Positions 62,862 to 64,000 of a DNA stretch of 64,000 nucleotides are shown piece after piece (position 1 is the stretch's first letter; each line of letters opens with the position of its first letter). This DNA is from CAVSWT01 sp963731745 (lineage in GTDB: Bacteria; Bacteroidota; Ignavibacteria; Ignavibacteriales; Ignavibacteriaceae): assembly GCA_963731745.1 (NCBI GenBank), contig CAVSWT010000023.1:62001-126000 (forward strand), written 5' to 3'. The translations under genes were made by a program, and so were the position numbers. The notes under the pieces were generated by a model. The model saw only the letters and a list, made by a program, of their open reading frames with translations. It was not told where the DNA came from and ran no database searches.

Positions 62862-64000
62862 ATGGTAAACCCTAAACGGATTCGACTTCTTCAAAATGGT
62901 GATAATAAAAAAGGTCCAGTCGCATATTGGATGAGCCGTGATCAAAGGCTTCACGATAATTGGGCAGTTTATTTTGCTCAACAACTTGCCGAAGAAAAAA
63001 AAGAAAAGTTTTGTATTGTATTTTGTTTACTGCCAAATTTTCTTGAAGCAACAATCCGGCAATATGATTTTATGCTGAAAGGACTTGAAGAATTGGAAAG
63101 CGAGGCTAATAAATTTAATATTCCGTTTTTCTTATTAAGCGGTAAACCGGAAGAAGAAATACCAAAATTTATAAAAGAAAAAAACATCAGTAATCTTGTT
63201 TCAGATTTTGATCCTTTAAGAATCAAAAGGATTTGGAAGCGAGATACTGCAAAAAAAATTGATATTCCATTTTATGAAGTTGACGCGCATAATATTGTTC
63301 CATGTCTGCAAGCTTCAGGTAAATTAGAATTTGCGGCATATACAATTAGGCCAAAGATCAATAAGCTGCTTCCGGAGTTTTTAGATTTATACCCTGAATT
63401 AAAAAAACAAAAAAAATCAGAAAACTTTTCTTCAAATAAAATCACTTGGAAAGAAGTTATAAATACTCTTCAAATAAATTTTGATGTTAAAGAAGTAAAT
63501 TGGATTAATCCGGGCAGTAAGGCAGCATTAAAAACTCTTGAAGATTTTTTAAAAAACAAACTTGAAAATTATAGCGACGAAAGAAACGATCCCAATAAAG
63601 ATGCGCAATCAAATCTTTCACCCTATCTGCATTTTGGACAGATCTCGGCTCAGAGAGTCGTTCTTGAAACACAAATGTTTGGCGGAAATCCGGAAACAGA
63701 AAAATCTTTTTTAGAAGAATTAGTTATAAGAAGGGAACTATCCGATAACTTTTGTTACTTTAATAAAAATTATGATTCTTTTGAAGGATTTCCCGAATGG
63801 GCTAAAAAAACATTAATCGAACATAGAAAAGATCAGCGTGAATTCATTTATAATGTAGAGGAATTTGAGCAAGCAAAAACACATGAAGATTTATGGAACG
63901 CTGCTCAAAAAGAATTGACAGTTAGGGGAAAATTGCACGGTTATATGAGAATGTATTGGGCAAAAAAAATTTTGGAGTGGAGCAAATCTCCGGAAGAAGC
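62862..64000 (+). CDS. phr: Deoxyribodipyrimidine photolyase, class II (3' end outside window)
   Basis: Light-driven repair of cyclobutane pyrimidine dimers with FAD. The frame opens at ATG 62862 and stays open to the last base, 379 codons. KGPVAYWMSRDQRLHDNWAV is the class II N-terminus. The later parts hold GSKAALKTLEDFLKNKLENY, NLSPYLHFGQISAQRVVLET and EELVIRRELSDNFCYFN, then LWNAAQKELTVRGKLHGYMR with MYWAKKILEWS, the FAD and DNA-binding core of class II enzymes. About 60-80 residues are expected beyond the window. Confidence 0.93.
   Translation, partial: MVNPKRIRLLQNGDNKKGPVAYWMSRDQRLHDNWAVYFAQQLAEEKKEKFCIVFCLLPNFLEATIRQYDFMLKGLEELESEANKFNIPFFLLSGKPEEEIPKFIKEKNISNLVSDFDPLRIKRIWKRDTAKKIDIPFYEVDAHNIVPCLQASGKLEFAAYTIRPKINKLLPEFLDLYPELKKQKKSENFSSNKITWKEVINTLQINFDVKEVNWINPGSKAALKTLEDFLKNKLENYSDERNDPNKDAQSNLSPYLHFGQISAQRVVLETQMFGGNPETEKSFLEELVIRRELSDNFCYFNKNYDSFEGFPEWAKKTLIEHRKDQREFIYNVEEFEQAKTHEDLWNAAQKELTVRGKLHGYMRMYWAKKILEWSKSPEE

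Noticed and set aside
62784..63226. Minus-strand reading frames over the photolyase
   Set aside because: They are opposite-strand shadows of the open photolyase frame that runs to the window end, and show no protein-like motifs.
1..64000. tRNA, rRNA, CRISPR array, prophage or integrative element
   Set aside because: No cloverleaf-like pattern, no GC-rich RNA block, no regularly spaced repeats and no integrase, portal or capsid genes were found on reading the gaps and genes.

Overview
The window looks like chromosomal DNA from an Ignavibacteria-type member of the Bacteroidota/Chlorobi (FCB) group. The DNA is AT-rich and the genes are tightly packed. Five secreted proteins carry the type IX secretion (T9SS) type A C-terminal sorting domain with the NYPNPFNP motif or a close variant. 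The best promoters fit the Bacteroidota -33/-7 pattern (TTG, about 20 nt, TAnnTTTG). The lineage is inferred from these features, not proven. I see no rRNA, tRNA, CRISPR array or prophage, and no gene-free stretch longer than 300 bases.

Layout. 1-10450: a divergent surface-polysaccharide/LPS locus. It holds an initiating sugar-phosphate transferase, GT4, GT9 and GT2 glycosyltransferases, methyltransferases and a Wzx-like flippase. 10453-13658: DUF1844, NAD kinase, an atypical thioredoxin-fold protein and a stop-interrupted propeller lipoprotein. 13752-17515: a compact four-gene minus-strand operon of two D-Ala-D-Ala-ligase-like ATP-grasp enzymes, a GNAT acetyltransferase and a lysine 2,3-aminomutase, with a good promoter in front. 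This is the best candidate here for an uncharacterised small-molecule or peptide pathway. 17770-28437: housekeeping genes recG, a GNAT, dgt, gpsA-plsY, ispD-queA and ppdK. 28525-40892: a long minus-strand run of lpxK, a DUF374 acyltransferase, lpxB, an ICMT-like methyltransferase, a HAD phosphatase, a T9SS-secreted protein, smc and a GH2-like membrane protein whose catalytic glutamates appear to be missing.

41033-49453: tpiA, a REP-associated tyrosine transposase with a copy of its palindromic repeat inside its own reading frame, an MFS carrier, AMP nucleosidase, PAP2, rhomboid, D-aminoacylase and small envelope proteins. 49556-52730: a TlpA / DUF6029 / Omp28 operon. 52917-58850: a metal-homeostasis island of a DtxR/MntR-like repressor with a palindrome over its own promoter, an Nramp-UspA fusion, a secreted glycosidase and a rubrerythrin-VIT1 fusion. 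58923-61767: three tandem paralogous T9SS cargo proteins. 62014-64000: xth and a class II photolyase that runs off the window.

A recurring oddity is reading-frame damage. Five genes (sugar transferase, kamA, smc, Nramp, Omp28) carry a single-base frameshift in A/T-rich sequence, and one lipoprotein gene has an in-frame stop. Because smc is normally needed for growth, sequence or assembly error is the simplest explanation for at least some of these. Where the parts clearly belong to one gene I give a single feature over the whole span and state where the frame changes.
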